64,000 nucleotides of DNA from Candidatus Thiodiazotropha sp. (ex Monitilora ramsayi) (lineage in GTDB: Bacteria > Pseudomonadota > Gammaproteobacteria > Chromatiales > Chromatiaceae): positions 558,001 through 622,000 of the forward strand of contig JAHXIO010000006.1 of the NCBI GenBank assembly GCA_025655595.1, given 5' to 3'. The position numbers and the translations under genes were made by a program. Shown here piece after piece: positions 1 to 8,213 of this stretch; positions within the stretch are counted from its first letter, which is position 1, and each line of letters starts with the position of its first letter. Below the pieces are notes generated by a model that searched no databases, had not been told where the DNA came from, and saw only the letters and a list, made by a program, of their open reading frames with translations.

Positions 1-1
1 C

Positions 2-88
2 GGTATACACCACGGAGCCAGGCTGATGGTCGACATTCATCAGGGCAGATTTGTCTTTTTCTATCTGCCTGTCGGAGATCTTGAATAG
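2..88 (+). CDS. C-terminal end of an unidentified protein (partial)
   Basis: An open frame enters from the left edge of the window and stops with TAG at 86-88. It gives 28 residues ending FFYLPVGDLE. The piece is too short to assign a family. It could equally be a chance open frame, because the next gene starts less than 100 bases later and codon evidence is thin. Confidence 0.3.
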   Translation, partial: GIHHGARLMVDIHQGRFVFFYLPVGDLE

Positions 89-171
89 TCGCGCGATGGA
101 TATTCAGCGTCGAATCAGGAAATTTATGGACAGACTGTATGGATAAGCATCGAGACACGCAAGGGTCCGCC

Positions 172-381
172 ATGGATCCCATCAATGAGAGCGGCTGGGA
201 GATTAATGCCGATAAATGTCTGATTATCCATCAGAGCGGATTCCGGGCTGAGTTCCGGGATACAGCGATCTACAGTATTCTGAATTTTCCTTATGAGGCC
301 ACGATCCACGATATCAGGAATTGGGTGAGGCAGGCGGAGCACCTGCTGATGCGACTGGGACATGGAGAGTCGGAATCCTGA
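172..381 (+). CDS. small hypothetical protein
   Basis: This is a 69-residue protein of unknown function beginning MDPINESGWEI. The start at 172 is preferred because an AAGGG lies seven bases upstream; an earlier in-frame ATG at 139 has no clear ribosome-binding site. The protein looks globular, with no signal peptide or membrane segment, and its C-terminal half (RNWVRQAEHLLMRLG) looks like an amphipathic helix. It converges on the lipase maturation factor gene, whose stop lies 11 bases beyond. I do not recognise the family. Confidence 0.5.
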   Translation: MDPINESGWEINADKCLIIHQSGFRAEFRDTAIYSILNFPYEATIHDIRNWVRQAEHLLMRLGHGESES

Positions 382-392
382 GAGGCAGTATT

Positions 393-1862
393 TCAGGGTA
401 CTCTTGGAGGGACCCGGGGAAATTCGCCCAAATATTCCCTTTGCCACCACGCCCCTGTCTCGACTCGGCTTTCCGGTGATGAAAAACGATAGCGATAGAC
501 CTGTACCCGCAGATGCCTTGGCGGCTTCTCTTTGAAAGGATTGTCGGCCAGCAGTGCGGTCACCGGCTCTGAGCCCTGGTGCAGTCGCTGCATGAATAGC
601 CCGAACCAGTGCAACTGTACCCGCTGTTGGGTCGGTACGAACCAGATCATCCAATCGAGGCGCGGCTGGTGTGGGATGATGAATGCAGGTTTGGCGTTCA
701 GTTCATCGGGTTTGTATCGGAAGCGGTAACTTTTCCACGTCAAGCCGTCATCGGATCCCTGAACGACAAACTCGTGACGATCCCGCTGCATGGTGGGAAA
801 AATGTGGTAGATATTGCCGATACCGAAACTCCTGACCCTGTCGTAGTAGCCCTGAAGCGGTGTCGCGACAGGTCCCCGCGCAAGATTGGCGTAGAGTCCG
901 AAAAGACTGGCCGGCACGATAAGCAACGCAGCGATCGAAACCGATACCGTTTTGAGTCTACCCGCCTCTTCTACCTGACCTTTCCTCTCTCTGCTGAATC
1001 TTTTCGGTAGTAGTCGTTGTATCAGACGGTCGTCCAGCAGGAAGAGGCAGAGCAGGATGGTCAGCAGATTAATGAAATTGTGGTTACTCGTGGCCATGAT
1101 CAGCAACTGCATGAGAATGGTGATAGCAGCGGCTGTAAGACGAAACGGTCTCGGCAGAAAGATGAAAAAGGGTACGATCAATTCACTGAAGAACGTGAGG
1201 CCGACGCCACTTTTCAACATCCAATCCGGTAAATGGTGGGCGTACCAGGCGCCGATATGGGGCAGGGGTTGTGTCTCGAAATAGTGATTGAGCGCGGTGA
1301 AACCGGCCCAGGAGGGGTCTCCGCTGACCCATTTGAACAGGCCCGATAGAAAACGCAGTCGGAACAGCAGCCAATCGAATAGAAATATCAACAGCCATGT
1401 CGGTCCGCCAACAAGAAATATGGCCAGAAAGCCTGTCTCCAGAAGCAATGTATCCCATTGGAAATTGGTGAATACCTGACCGGCGTGATACAGCGACAGG
1501 TAGAGGATAAACAGTGCGATCAGCACCGGTCTCTCCCATCTGCCAAATACCAGCAGCAGTGAGAGGCCCGCCCCCAGTAGTGTTGTCAGTTGCAGAGCCA
1601 GATCGCTGCTCCCTGTCCACCAGAAAAGCGAGGGTAGACGCAGCCAGGCTGCGGGTTGTCCCAGTTGCATCTCGGCATATCGCAGTTGGTCAGCCAGTGG
1701 CAATATGCCCTCGGGTCCCGCCAGCCCGGATATCTGCGTAAATAGTGAGAGAAAAGCGAATAGATAGATCAGCCCCAGACAGCGGAGAAATAGCCGGCTC
1801 GTGTGATACAGATGTGGAACTGGGGCAAGCAGTCTAGGCAATAGAAGCTTCATTGGTTTCAC
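393..1862 (-). CDS. lipase maturation factor family membrane protein
   Basis: This is a 489-residue integral membrane protein with many hydrophobic segments through residue ~290 and a soluble C-terminal region. FQWDTLLLETGFL and the ALNHYFETQPLP motif are hallmarks of the lipase maturation factor (LMF1/LMF2) family. In vertebrates LMF1 is an ER protein needed for folding of lipases; the bacterial members have no settled role and probably act in the inner membrane. Length and motif order match full-length bacterial homologues, so it looks intact. It is transcribed alone, convergent with the small gene on its left. Confidence 0.88.
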   Translation of the reverse strand: MKPMKLLLPRLLAPVPHLYHTSRLFLRCLGLIYLFAFLSLFTQISGLAGPEGILPLADQLRYAEMQLGQPAAWLRLPSLFWWTGSSDLALQLTTLLGAGLSLLLVFGRWERPVLIALFILYLSLYHAGQVFTNFQWDTLLLETGFLAIFLVGGPTWLLIFLFDWLLFRLRFLSGLFKWVSGDPSWAGFTALNHYFETQPLPHIGAWYAHHLPDWMLKSGVGLTFFSELIVPFFIFLPRPFRLTAAAITILMQLLIMATSNHNFINLLTILLCLFLLDDRLIQRLLPKRFSRERKGQVEEAGRLKTVSVSIAALLIVPASLFGLYANLARGPVATPLQGYYDRVRSFGIGNIYHIFPTMQRDRHEFVVQGSDDGLTWKSYRFRYKPDELNAKPAFIIPHQPRLDWMIWFVPTQQRVQLHWFGLFMQRLHQGSEPVTALLADNPFKEKPPRHLRVQVYRYRFSSPESRVETGAWWQREYLGEFPRVPPRVP

Positions 1863-2101
1863 GATGGTTGATCGGTTTCTCGCGACTACCGAACAGAGCA
1901 GGCTCTAAAAGCTTAGCCTGGAAAGAATCAGTTTCCTATTGTGTGATAGCAAAAGGCTGTACACAGAACATCATCAACCCATGTCCCCGCCATTGTAGAT
2001 ATTGTTTGAGGTTATCCGTATAAATGGAAGGATCACTTGGGATGGTCGACATGCAGTCCTGGACTTTTAATGTTGTCCCATGCTTTGGAGGAAGAGACGA
2101 G

Positions 2102-2746
2102 ATGCTTATTGAACTCACGCCCATAGAGGCAAGAGTGATTGGTTCCCTGCTCGAGAAAGAGATCATTACGCCGGACCAATATCCGCTGTCTCTGAATTCG
2201 CTGACAGCCGCGTGCAATCAGAAGAGTAGCCGGGACCCTGTGATGAACCTGAGCGAGACTGATGTGCAGCAGGTTTTGGACGGCCTCGTCAAGAAACATC
2301 TGGTCAGTGACCATACAGGCTTCGGCAGTCGGGTGCCCAAGTACCAGCACCGGTTTTGCAACACTGGATTCGGCGGATTCGAATTCTCACCACAAGAGAT
2401 GGGAATCATTTGTGTGTTGTTGCTGAGAGGTCCGCAAACTCCCGGTGAGCTGCGAACCAGAACCCAAAGGTTGTGTCAGTTTGAGGATGTGAATGAGACG
2501 GAGGGGGTTTTGCAGGCGTTGTCAGAGCACAGTGATGGCCCTTTTGTCACCCGCCTGCCGAGAGAGCCGGGTAAACGGGAGTCCCGTTACCGGCATCTTT
2601 TTGGCATTGAGGCCGAAACTGTAGAATTGGATACCCCTGAGGGGGAGATGTCACCGGCAGGAGACCTGGAGGCCATGGTCGTCGAGTTGATGGCTGAGTT
2701 GGAGCGCCTGAAAGAGAGGGTGGCGCAACTGGAAGCGCGTCAATAG
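2102..2746 (+). CDS. yceH: YceH family protein (DUF480)
   Basis: The 214-residue protein starts MLIELTPIEARVIGSLLEKE and continues with ITPDQYPLSLNSLTAACNQK and DPVMNLSE, which is the conserved N-terminal winged-helix region of YceH/DUF480. A short helix with a coiled-coil heptad pattern ends it (AELERLKERVAQLEAR). The ATG at 2102 was chosen over the longer frame from 2024 because GGAGGA lies nine bases upstream and the family begins at this point. The molecular role of YceH is not established; the fold suggests DNA or protein binding. It is monocistronic here. Confidence 0.9.
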   Translation: MLIELTPIEARVIGSLLEKEIITPDQYPLSLNSLTAACNQKSSRDPVMNLSETDVQQVLDGLVKKHLVSDHTGFGSRVPKYQHRFCNTGFGGFEFSPQEMGIICVLLLRGPQTPGELRTRTQRLCQFEDVNETEGVLQALSEHSDGPFVTRLPREPGKRESRYRHLFGIEAETVELDTPEGEMSPAGDLEAMVVELMAELERLKERVAQLEARQ

Positions 2747-2869
2747 ACAAAGGCGGCCTGTTGCATCTGAGTACCGTTGTTTTTGTCTCGACAACCGGCT
2801 CTGTGCTTCTGCAAGCGAAGATAAGCTCGAACGGTGATGCTGGTGGTCGACAAAATCCAAAGGTGGGCG

Positions 2870-3583
2870 CTACCAATCGATCCGCTCACCGTGCCTGAAA
2901 AAACCGCCACTGGGTCCGTCGTCTGGCAGGGTCGCAGCCCAGACAATACCTTTTGCGCCTTCTTCGACGGGGAGCGGGGCCTCGTCACCCCCCATATCCG
3001 TTCTTACCCACCCAGGGCAGACGGAGTTGATTTTGATGCCGCTGTCTTTTAACTCATCGGCGAAGATCCTGGTGACGGCGTTGAGAGCGGTTTTCGACAG
3101 TCGGTAAGCCGGACAACAGCCGTTCATTTCACTCAGCTGTCCCATACCCGATGAGATGTTCACGATCCGCCCGCTGTCATCCATCAGGGGAATCAATGTC
3201 TGACAGAGGCGAAGCGGCCCCAGGGTGTTGGTCTCAAGACCGTCACGTATCTGTGCAGGATCGGCGGAAAAGACGCTGCTCGTCTCTTTCCAGGGAGCGG
3301 GATCGGGAAAGATGCCTGCATTGTTCACCAGTACATCAAGACGTCCGTATTGGTGTTTTATGTGGTCCCTCAAGTCTTGGATCGATGACTGGTCAGTCAC
3401 ATCCAGAACATGGAAAGCGACGTCCAGGCCGGCGTCTTGCAGGGATTTCGCTGCGTGCTCCCCCAGCGACCTTTTACGGGCGGTGAGGATGACAGTGTAA
3501 CCGGCTTCCGCAAGCTGACGGCAGGTCTCTAGTCCCAGTCCCCGGTAGGCTCCGGTGACGACTGCGAGTCTCTTGTCTGGCAT
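2870..3583 (-). CDS. short-chain dehydrogenase/reductase (SDR)
   Basis: This is a 237-residue NAD(P)-dependent oxidoreductase with a Rossmann fold. It shows the cofactor-binding TGAYRGLGLE (TGxxxGxG) at residues 10-19, the NNAG motif at about residue 88, the catalytic Tyr-Lys pair in YRLSKTA and the PGWVRTDMGG loop. This domain order is that of the 'classical' SDRs, close to carbonyl-reductase-like members. The substrate cannot be told from sequence. It is a single gene with a GGAGA ribosome-binding site just upstream of its ATG. Confidence 0.92.
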   Translation of the reverse strand: MPDKRLAVVTGAYRGLGLETCRQLAEAGYTVILTARKRSLGEHAAKSLQDAGLDVAFHVLDVTDQSSIQDLRDHIKHQYGRLDVLVNNAGIFPDPAPWKETSSVFSADPAQIRDGLETNTLGPLRLCQTLIPLMDDSGRIVNISSGMGQLSEMNGCCPAYRLSKTALNAVTRIFADELKDSGIKINSVCPGWVRTDMGGDEAPLPVEEGAKGIVWAATLPDDGPSGGFFRHGERIDW

Positions 3584-3905
3584 GGTCTCTATCTCCTTCA
3601 GTACTATCGATTACCCCTGTCTTGCGTTCCACAGGGCCTTGAATCTGGAATCAGCGGCGGTGATTGCCATCTGATTCGAGGTGATTGGTTGATCGACGAG
3701 CGATCTTTATATGTGATGACTATACTCCATCTATGTGATCCCGGTTTTTACTTGTATTTAAGGGTATGTGGGGTGGGCCTCTTGGGCGTGTGGCCGTTCA
3801 GGGGTATAACCAGCGTTTTATGCCGGTATTAAATGACCATTATTCCAAAAGCCGGATGGTAGGTGCAAAATCCTACATCCGCATAGCAGCGTGGAGGAGT
3901 TAGCC
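3584..3905. other. intergenic region with one hairpin
   Basis: About 320 bases separate the divergently transcribed SDR gene and the small gene at 3906. Apart from the hairpin at 3852-3881 I see no gene, RNA gene or repeat. It presumably carries promoters for both neighbours, but no convincing -35/-10 pair stands out. Confidence 0.4.
3852..3881 (+). promoter_or_regulatory. hairpin just upstream of the gene at 3906
   Basis: CGGATGgTAGG and CCTACATCCG form an inverted repeat with one bulged base and a loop of about eight bases. It ends roughly 25 bases before the start codon and just before the ribosome-binding site, so it would fold in the mRNA leader. No T-run follows, so a terminator is unlikely. 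A regulatory role is inference. Confidence 0.35.
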
Positions 3906-4241
3906 ATGGTGCCGATCGAATATCAGGTAGTCGGTGAAGAGGAGTATGCTTTTCATCTTGTCATTGACAGTTCGGGAGACTTTTCTGTGGATACGGGTAC
4001 CTATACAACACAGAAACCCCGCTCCGGCACGCTGACCGCGCAACAGACCTCCGATCTGATGGCCGCAATCTCTGCTTTAAGCATTCCAGATCCTCATCCT
4101 ATGCCGGAAGGTACTCATGCCTTTGAATCCAAGCTCGTCATAGGCGAGGGAGGCGATGCAATAGTCTACCCCTTCTGGGAAGGGGCACTTGAAGAGGATC
4201 CCAAACTACGATCCCTGGTGCGTCTACTGGAAGTGATTTAA
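3906..4241 (+). CDS. hypothetical protein
   Basis: This is a 111-residue soluble protein of unknown function (MVPIEYQVVGEEEY...). The ATG at 3906 has GGAGGAG about six bases upstream; the longer frame from a GTG at 3891 would start inside that site. The pattern is mostly predicted beta strand, with a central helix LTAQQTSDLMAAISALS, and it ends in a short helix. It resembles the many small proteins of the type 'SGTL...Q...L' found in proteobacteria, but I cannot name a family. Confidence 0.65.
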   Translation: MVPIEYQVVGEEEYAFHLVIDSSGDFSVDTGTYTTQKPRSGTLTAQQTSDLMAAISALSIPDPHPMPEGTHAFESKLVIGEGGDAIVYPFWEGALEEDPKLRSLVRLLEVI

Positions 4242-4387
4242 TACCCATAGCTGAGATCTCACCACTCCATGGTTAGGCGTCCGTATCAAGCCAGACAAAG
4301 ATTTAGAATCACAGAGTGTCTGATTCGTGTGATTTTGCCCGCTGTGTGCGGTCAAACTATGCGGAGCGCCTCTCTCAGGTAATTTTC

Positions 4388-5332
4388 ATGAAGAGTTCAG
4401 AAAACATTCCCAACGGCACTGAACGGGACATCGATGGTAAGCCCTGTGTCTTCTATGACGGCTACTGGATCAAGCGGTATGAGCCGATGGAAGACAACCT
4501 GGGGACGAAGAAGATACTTATCGAGGCTCTGACTCGGCGTCTGTTCAATCACGTGGAACACGGCATCAATATGCCGGGACACAGGCTTGATGAGGCGAGA
4601 GAGGCTTACGAAGAGGAGCAGGATCCCGCACGAAAACGTGTCAAGGGGGCCATGCTGGCTGGCGCCCTATTCAATCGGGGTACCGACATTTTCCGCGATC
4701 TGGTCAAACTGGATGAAGATGAGGTGATGGCCGGGAAGGGCAGGGAAATGTTGCATGAGTGCGGTCAGTATTTGCTGCAAGCCCTGGAGATGGGAAAACT
4801 GGTCAGACACCGTAGCGGGGACGAGGGCATCGATGAGTTGTGGGGCGAGCCCTTCCGGGCTTTCACCGTGCCCATCAGCTCATTTTACGAAACCCGCTAT
4901 CTGAAGATTGCTCAGACCATGCGTGATATAGATCGTATCTCGGATGCGATGAGGCAGGCGTTCAAAAAGAGCTATTTCTTTTCCAATGCGGAAGAGTTGA
5001 TCCGTCAGTTCGCAGAGGCGGCCAAGCTCAAGAGTGAGACCTTGCGTACTGACCCGGTGATTTTCGATGTGTGGCCAAATTTCGTTGTGGCAGGTGAACG
5101 ACTGCTGGCTCTCGCCCCTATAGAGAAAACCAATAATTCATGTACGGCCTGTTGGGAAGCCGATGAGGGCAGTCGTCTGCTCAAAGAGGGAACCGACCTG
5201 ATCACGCACATCGCGCGCGCGCGCGTTCCAATGCCTAAAAGTACAAAGGCTTTTGTGGAGCGATGTGATGCCTACGTCCAGTGTCGTACACCGATAACAA
5301 ATAATGAAAATGTTGAAATAAAATCACTTTGA
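4388..5332 (+). CDS. hypothetical protein, helical
   Basis: The protein has 314 residues from the ATG at 4388; the frame could open earlier, at 4316, but that extension is Cys-rich and poor in coding character. It is mostly alpha-helical and charged, with no signal peptide or membrane segment. An N-terminal stretch reads GKPCVFYDGYWIKRYEP. A CXXC-like pair (SCTAC) appears about 60 residues before the end. I do not recognise the family. It stands alone between a small unknown gene and the ExeA-like ATPase. Confidence 0.65.
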   Translation: MKSSENIPNGTERDIDGKPCVFYDGYWIKRYEPMEDNLGTKKILIEALTRRLFNHVEHGINMPGHRLDEAREAYEEEQDPARKRVKGAMLAGALFNRGTDIFRDLVKLDEDEVMAGKGREMLHECGQYLLQALEMGKLVRHRSGDEGIDELWGEPFRAFTVPISSFYETRYLKIAQTMRDIDRISDAMRQAFKKSYFFSNAEELIRQFAEAAKLKSETLRTDPVIFDVWPNFVVAGERLLALAPIEKTNNSCTACWEADEGSRLLKEGTDLITHIARARVPMPKSTKAFVERCDAYVQCRTPITNNENVEIKSL

Positions 5333-5577
5333 TCCAGTTTGTTCTGTGTGCTTCCACTTGGTGTAGTCGGCATTATGGTCTTTTTACATTTCGGATATAG
5401 ATTTGTGGTTTGATTGGGAATTGATTAAGGGAGAGAATCTGGGGACGGGAAGTCCAATACTCGTGAGTAGACTGGTGGCAGACACACAAAACCGGTCGAC
5501 ACGAGGCGATAACCGCCAGGCGGCGGTGGTATTATGATTATTAGGGAAGGGAATTCCAAACCAAAAGCGACCATTTG

Positions 5578-7905
5578 ATGTTTGAGTCCTTTTATGGATT
5601 AAGTGCGAATCCGTTTCGTCTGAGTGCTGACGAGGGGTTCCGTTTCGCCCATCGTTCTTACGTCAAGGCTTGGTCATATCTCAAATATGCACTTGAGCAA
5701 GCAGAGGGATTCGTTCTCATCACGGGTCGTCCAGGCACGGGTAAGACAACCCTCATCAGGGATATTATCAGTGAACTGGATAGCTCCTCCCTGATTGCGG
5801 TGAACCTGATCACCAACCAGTTCCAGAGTGAAGAGTTACTGCGTATGGTTGCCCTGGAGCTTGGATTTGATGCCCAGGACTATAACAAGGCTACGTTGCT
5901 AACCCGACTGAATGATTATGCCGTCCAGGAGCATGCTGAGGGACGACGTATTATGATCATCGTCGATGAGGCTCAGAACCTAACAGACAACGGGCTAGAG
6001 GAACTACGGTTGATCTCCAATCTGCAGGTGGGGAATCAGTCTCTGTTTCAGGTCTTTCTCATCGGACAGGAAGAGTTGAGAAGCCTGATCTATGGGCAGG
6101 GCCTGGAGAACATCCGGCAGAGAATTCTCGCCAGTTGCCGTGTGGAGCCGATGGATGTCAAACAGACCCAAGGCTATATCGAGCATCGTCTCGGTGTGGT
6201 GGGGTGGGACCATGACCCGGAATTCAACGAGCAGCTATACCCACTCATCCAACAGTTGACTCATGGCATCCCTCGAGAGATCAATCATATTGTTGGACGC
6301 CTGTTGCTATACGGTGCCTTGGAAGAGAAACATCAGCTCGATGAGGAAGATTTCTGGGTCGTTGTGAAGGAGTTGAACCGGGAGCAACGGCTGGGAATCG
6401 ATATCGAGGAGCAAATCGCTGCACATACTGTGAATAAAGATCGGGCATCGCCCGAGGCCAACAATGAAGAAGATGCCGCATCCAAGCAAGAAGAGCCCGA
6501 AATCCCCCAAACGGCGGAGGTAAGCTCCACACTTGAAGACGACGAAAACCTTCATGTCGAAGATGGCCGCAAATCTGTATCTGGGCAAGCCCTGAGCGAT
6601 CAGGGGGAACGGGAAGAAGATGCCCTGGAGAAAGGGGCTATACCGGAGGACTATCAACCTGGGAACGAATCCAGAGAGCATCATCTGGCTTACAATGCCG
6701 AGGAACAGGCGGGCGTTCATATCGAAACAACCCCAGAACCTGAAACTGAATCGGAGAGCCAAGCCAATAACCTTATTGAATCGCCGTTGCTTCAAAACGC
6801 AGAAGAGGAACGGACGGGCGTCCATATCGAAACAATTTCAGAGCCTGAAACTGAATCAGAGAATCAAGCCGATGATCTTATTGAATCGCCTTTGGTTGAA
6901 AACAGCGAAGAAGAACAGGCGGGCGTCCATATCGAAACAGTCCAAGAGCCTGAGACAGATTTAGAACCCCAGACTGAAGCACTTATTGAAATACCTTCGG
7001 TTCGAAACATCGAGGTTGAAGAACAGTCGGTTGACCAGACCGAACTTCCCAGAATTCACTATGAAGGCCATGAGGAACGGGCGGAACAAAAACAGTCGCA
7101 TCTTTTGACAGATGTGGACGACCTGCTGGATGACGAAAGCGGCTTTTTCGCCAGAATGGGGAGATCCTGGCGATGGTTATTCTATCCAGTGGCAATTCTT
7201 GTGCTGTTGATAATGTTGCTGGTACCGAAACCGGAAGATCTGCTGGTGCTGGGCAAACACATCTGGTCCGAGCTGATGCAGCCAATATTCGGTACGGAAC
7301 AAGTGGAGAAGATTGAGGCAGATTCGTCCCCACAACCGGTCGAGGGAAACAAAGCGGTTGGCGACGTAAAATCGGGTGAACAAGGCGGCACACCACAACC
7401 GACACCGGTCACTGAGAGGTCTTCTCCTCTCGACAACGCAAAGCCACAGCAGATGATTCCACAACAGCAGGCGATTGATGCCGGTCATATCGATAATGTG
7501 ATTGAGGCAGAGATCGTTCCGCTGAGCAGGGATACGGAGCCGCAGATTAAATTGAAGCAGAGCTATATCCTTTTCGCGAACAACGAACAGGGTGAACTGA
7601 CATCTCAATCCCGTTCGCTACTCACCGCGGCCGTCGCATTCCTGCATCAGCAGCCGAATACGATATTGAAGCTGACTGGCGTGGCAGCGTCTGAAGGTAC
7701 GCCACTCGAACGCGTGCGGACTGCGTTAAAGCATGCGGAATCGGTAGCCGCCTTGACAATCAAACAGGGGATCTCCTCGGAGCGGGTAGCGATTGAAGGG
7801 ATTCATCCGGATTCACGCGATAGAGATAAATCCGGTTCACGGGAAACAGGAGATTTCACAAATGGCTGGACCGTCACGTTCATGGTCGTGCCTGGCCCAA
7901 GATGA
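5578..7905 (+). CDS. ExeA/GspA-like AAA ATPase with membrane segment and OmpA-like tail
   Basis: This is a 775-residue protein. Residues 1-270 form an ExeA/GspA-type AAA ATPase: the typical N-terminus FYGLSANPFRLS, Walker A GRPGTGKTT near residue 50 and Walker B MIIVDEAQNL near residue 125. An acidic, low-complexity linker follows and contains three tandem 35-residue repeats. A single membrane segment (FYPVAILVLLIMLLVP) lies near residue 535. The periplasmic tail ends in a degenerate OmpA-like fold. Family members such as GspA act with a peptidoglycan-binding partner to place secretion or pilus machinery through the wall. Here the C-terminal domain could do the wall binding itself. The start is ATG 5578; a TTG lies directly before it. 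Confidence 0.82.
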   Translation: MFESFYGLSANPFRLSADEGFRFAHRSYVKAWSYLKYALEQAEGFVLITGRPGTGKTTLIRDIISELDSSSLIAVNLITNQFQSEELLRMVALELGFDAQDYNKATLLTRLNDYAVQEHAEGRRIMIIVDEAQNLTDNGLEELRLISNLQVGNQSLFQVFLIGQEELRSLIYGQGLENIRQRILASCRVEPMDVKQTQGYIEHRLGVVGWDHDPEFNEQLYPLIQQLTHGIPREINHIVGRLLLYGALEEKHQLDEEDFWVVVKELNREQRLGIDIEEQIAAHTVNKDRASPEANNEEDAASKQEEPEIPQTAEVSSTLEDDENLHVEDGRKSVSGQALSDQGEREEDALEKGAIPEDYQPGNESREHHLAYNAEEQAGVHIETTPEPETESESQANNLIESPLLQNAEEERTGVHIETISEPETESENQADDLIESPLVENSEEEQAGVHIETVQEPETDLEPQTEALIEIPSVRNIEVEEQSVDQTELPRIHYEGHEERAEQKQSHLLTDVDDLLDDESGFFARMGRSWRWLFYPVAILVLLIMLLVPKPEDLLVLGKHIWSELMQPIFGTEQVEKIEADSSPQPVEGNKAVGDVKSGEQGGTPQPTPVTERSSPLDNAKPQQMIPQQQAIDAGHIDNVIEAEIVPLSRDTEPQIKLKQSYILFANNEQGELTSQSRSLLTAAVAFLHQQPNTILKLTGVAASEGTPLERVRTALKHAESVAALTIKQGISSERVAIEGIHPDSRDRDKSGSRETGDFTNGWTVTFMVVPGPR
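6700..7014 (+). repeat. three tandem 105-bp repeats inside the ExeA-like gene
   Basis: Three diverged copies of a 35-codon unit begin at 6700, 6805 and 6910. Each encodes E-E-x-x-G-V-H-I-E-T, then PE-PETE or a variant, then LIESPL or a variant. The units keep the reading frame and form the acidic linker between the ATPase and the membrane segment. Such repeats usually change copy number between strains. Confidence 0.8.
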
Positions 7906-7964
7906 ACGAGGCTATCTTGATATTCTGAGACGCTGAAATTCTCAACCACTCCCTTAGAAAAGGG

Positions 7965-7986
7965 AAGCCAGCAATGTTGCTGGCTT
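7965..7986 (-). terminator. bidirectional hairpin terminator, probably the original tmRNA terminator
   Basis: AAGCCAGCAA and TTGCTGGCTT form a perfect 10-bp stem with a two-base loop. On the minus strand it is followed by CCCTTTTCT, as in a rho-independent terminator. It stands about 30 bases beyond the degenerate tmRNA 3' end at 8019-8038, the same arrangement as the live tmRNA terminator at 39747-39767. I infer that it served ssrA before the element inserted. It can also end transcription of the ExeA-like gene. Confidence 0.65.
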
Positions 7987-8018
7987 AGAGTGATATGGAA
8001 TTTCTTTGGATTCCGATT

Positions 8019-8038
8019 TGGTGGCGGGCTCAATCGAA
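8019..8038 (-). other. candidate left attachment site (degenerate tmRNA 3' end)
   Basis: On the minus strand TTCGATTGAGCCCGCCACCA resembles the tmRNA 3' end at 39801-39823, which has TTCGAATCCGCCCGCC, then TCC, then ACCA. Most positions agree if a three-base gap is allowed, and the copies are in the same orientation. The sequence beyond each copy is also similar (TTTCTTTGGA against TTTCTCTGGA). This marks the far end of the element integrated in ssrA. Confidence 0.6.
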
Positions 8039-8094
8039 ATGTTATGATAACATGTTGTAAATAAATATAAATATTTATTTTATTTTATAGATCT

Positions 8095-8113
8095 ACCCCT
8101 AAATGTACCCCCA
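8095..8113 (+). repeat. left copy of a 19-base element-end repeat
   Basis: ACCCCTAAATGTACCCCCA matches the motif at 39670-39688 at 17 of 19 bases, in direct orientation. The core TACCCCCA occurs twice more, inverted, between the integrase start and the tmRNA. This layout fits arm-type binding sites of the P4-family integrase, which is inference from position. Confidence 0.55.
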
Positions 8114-8213
8114 TCGGTAAATCTGACTAAGGCATCGACTACAATTCCCACCCCTGGCTGATATTTAAAGTGGTTGACAAAAGTTGACAGCTTTCGCACA
8201 CTTGTCGATACAA

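Noticed and set aside
5212-5225. CG dinucleotide run
   Set aside because: A short alternating CG run inside a coding region (Ala-Arg repeats); it is too short to claim regulatory or Z-DNA meaning.
8184-8213. N-terminal extension of the XRE-ImmA/IrrE protein from TTG 8184
   Set aside because: Neither start has a strong ribosome-binding site, but ATG 8214 places the helix-turn-helix where the family expects it.
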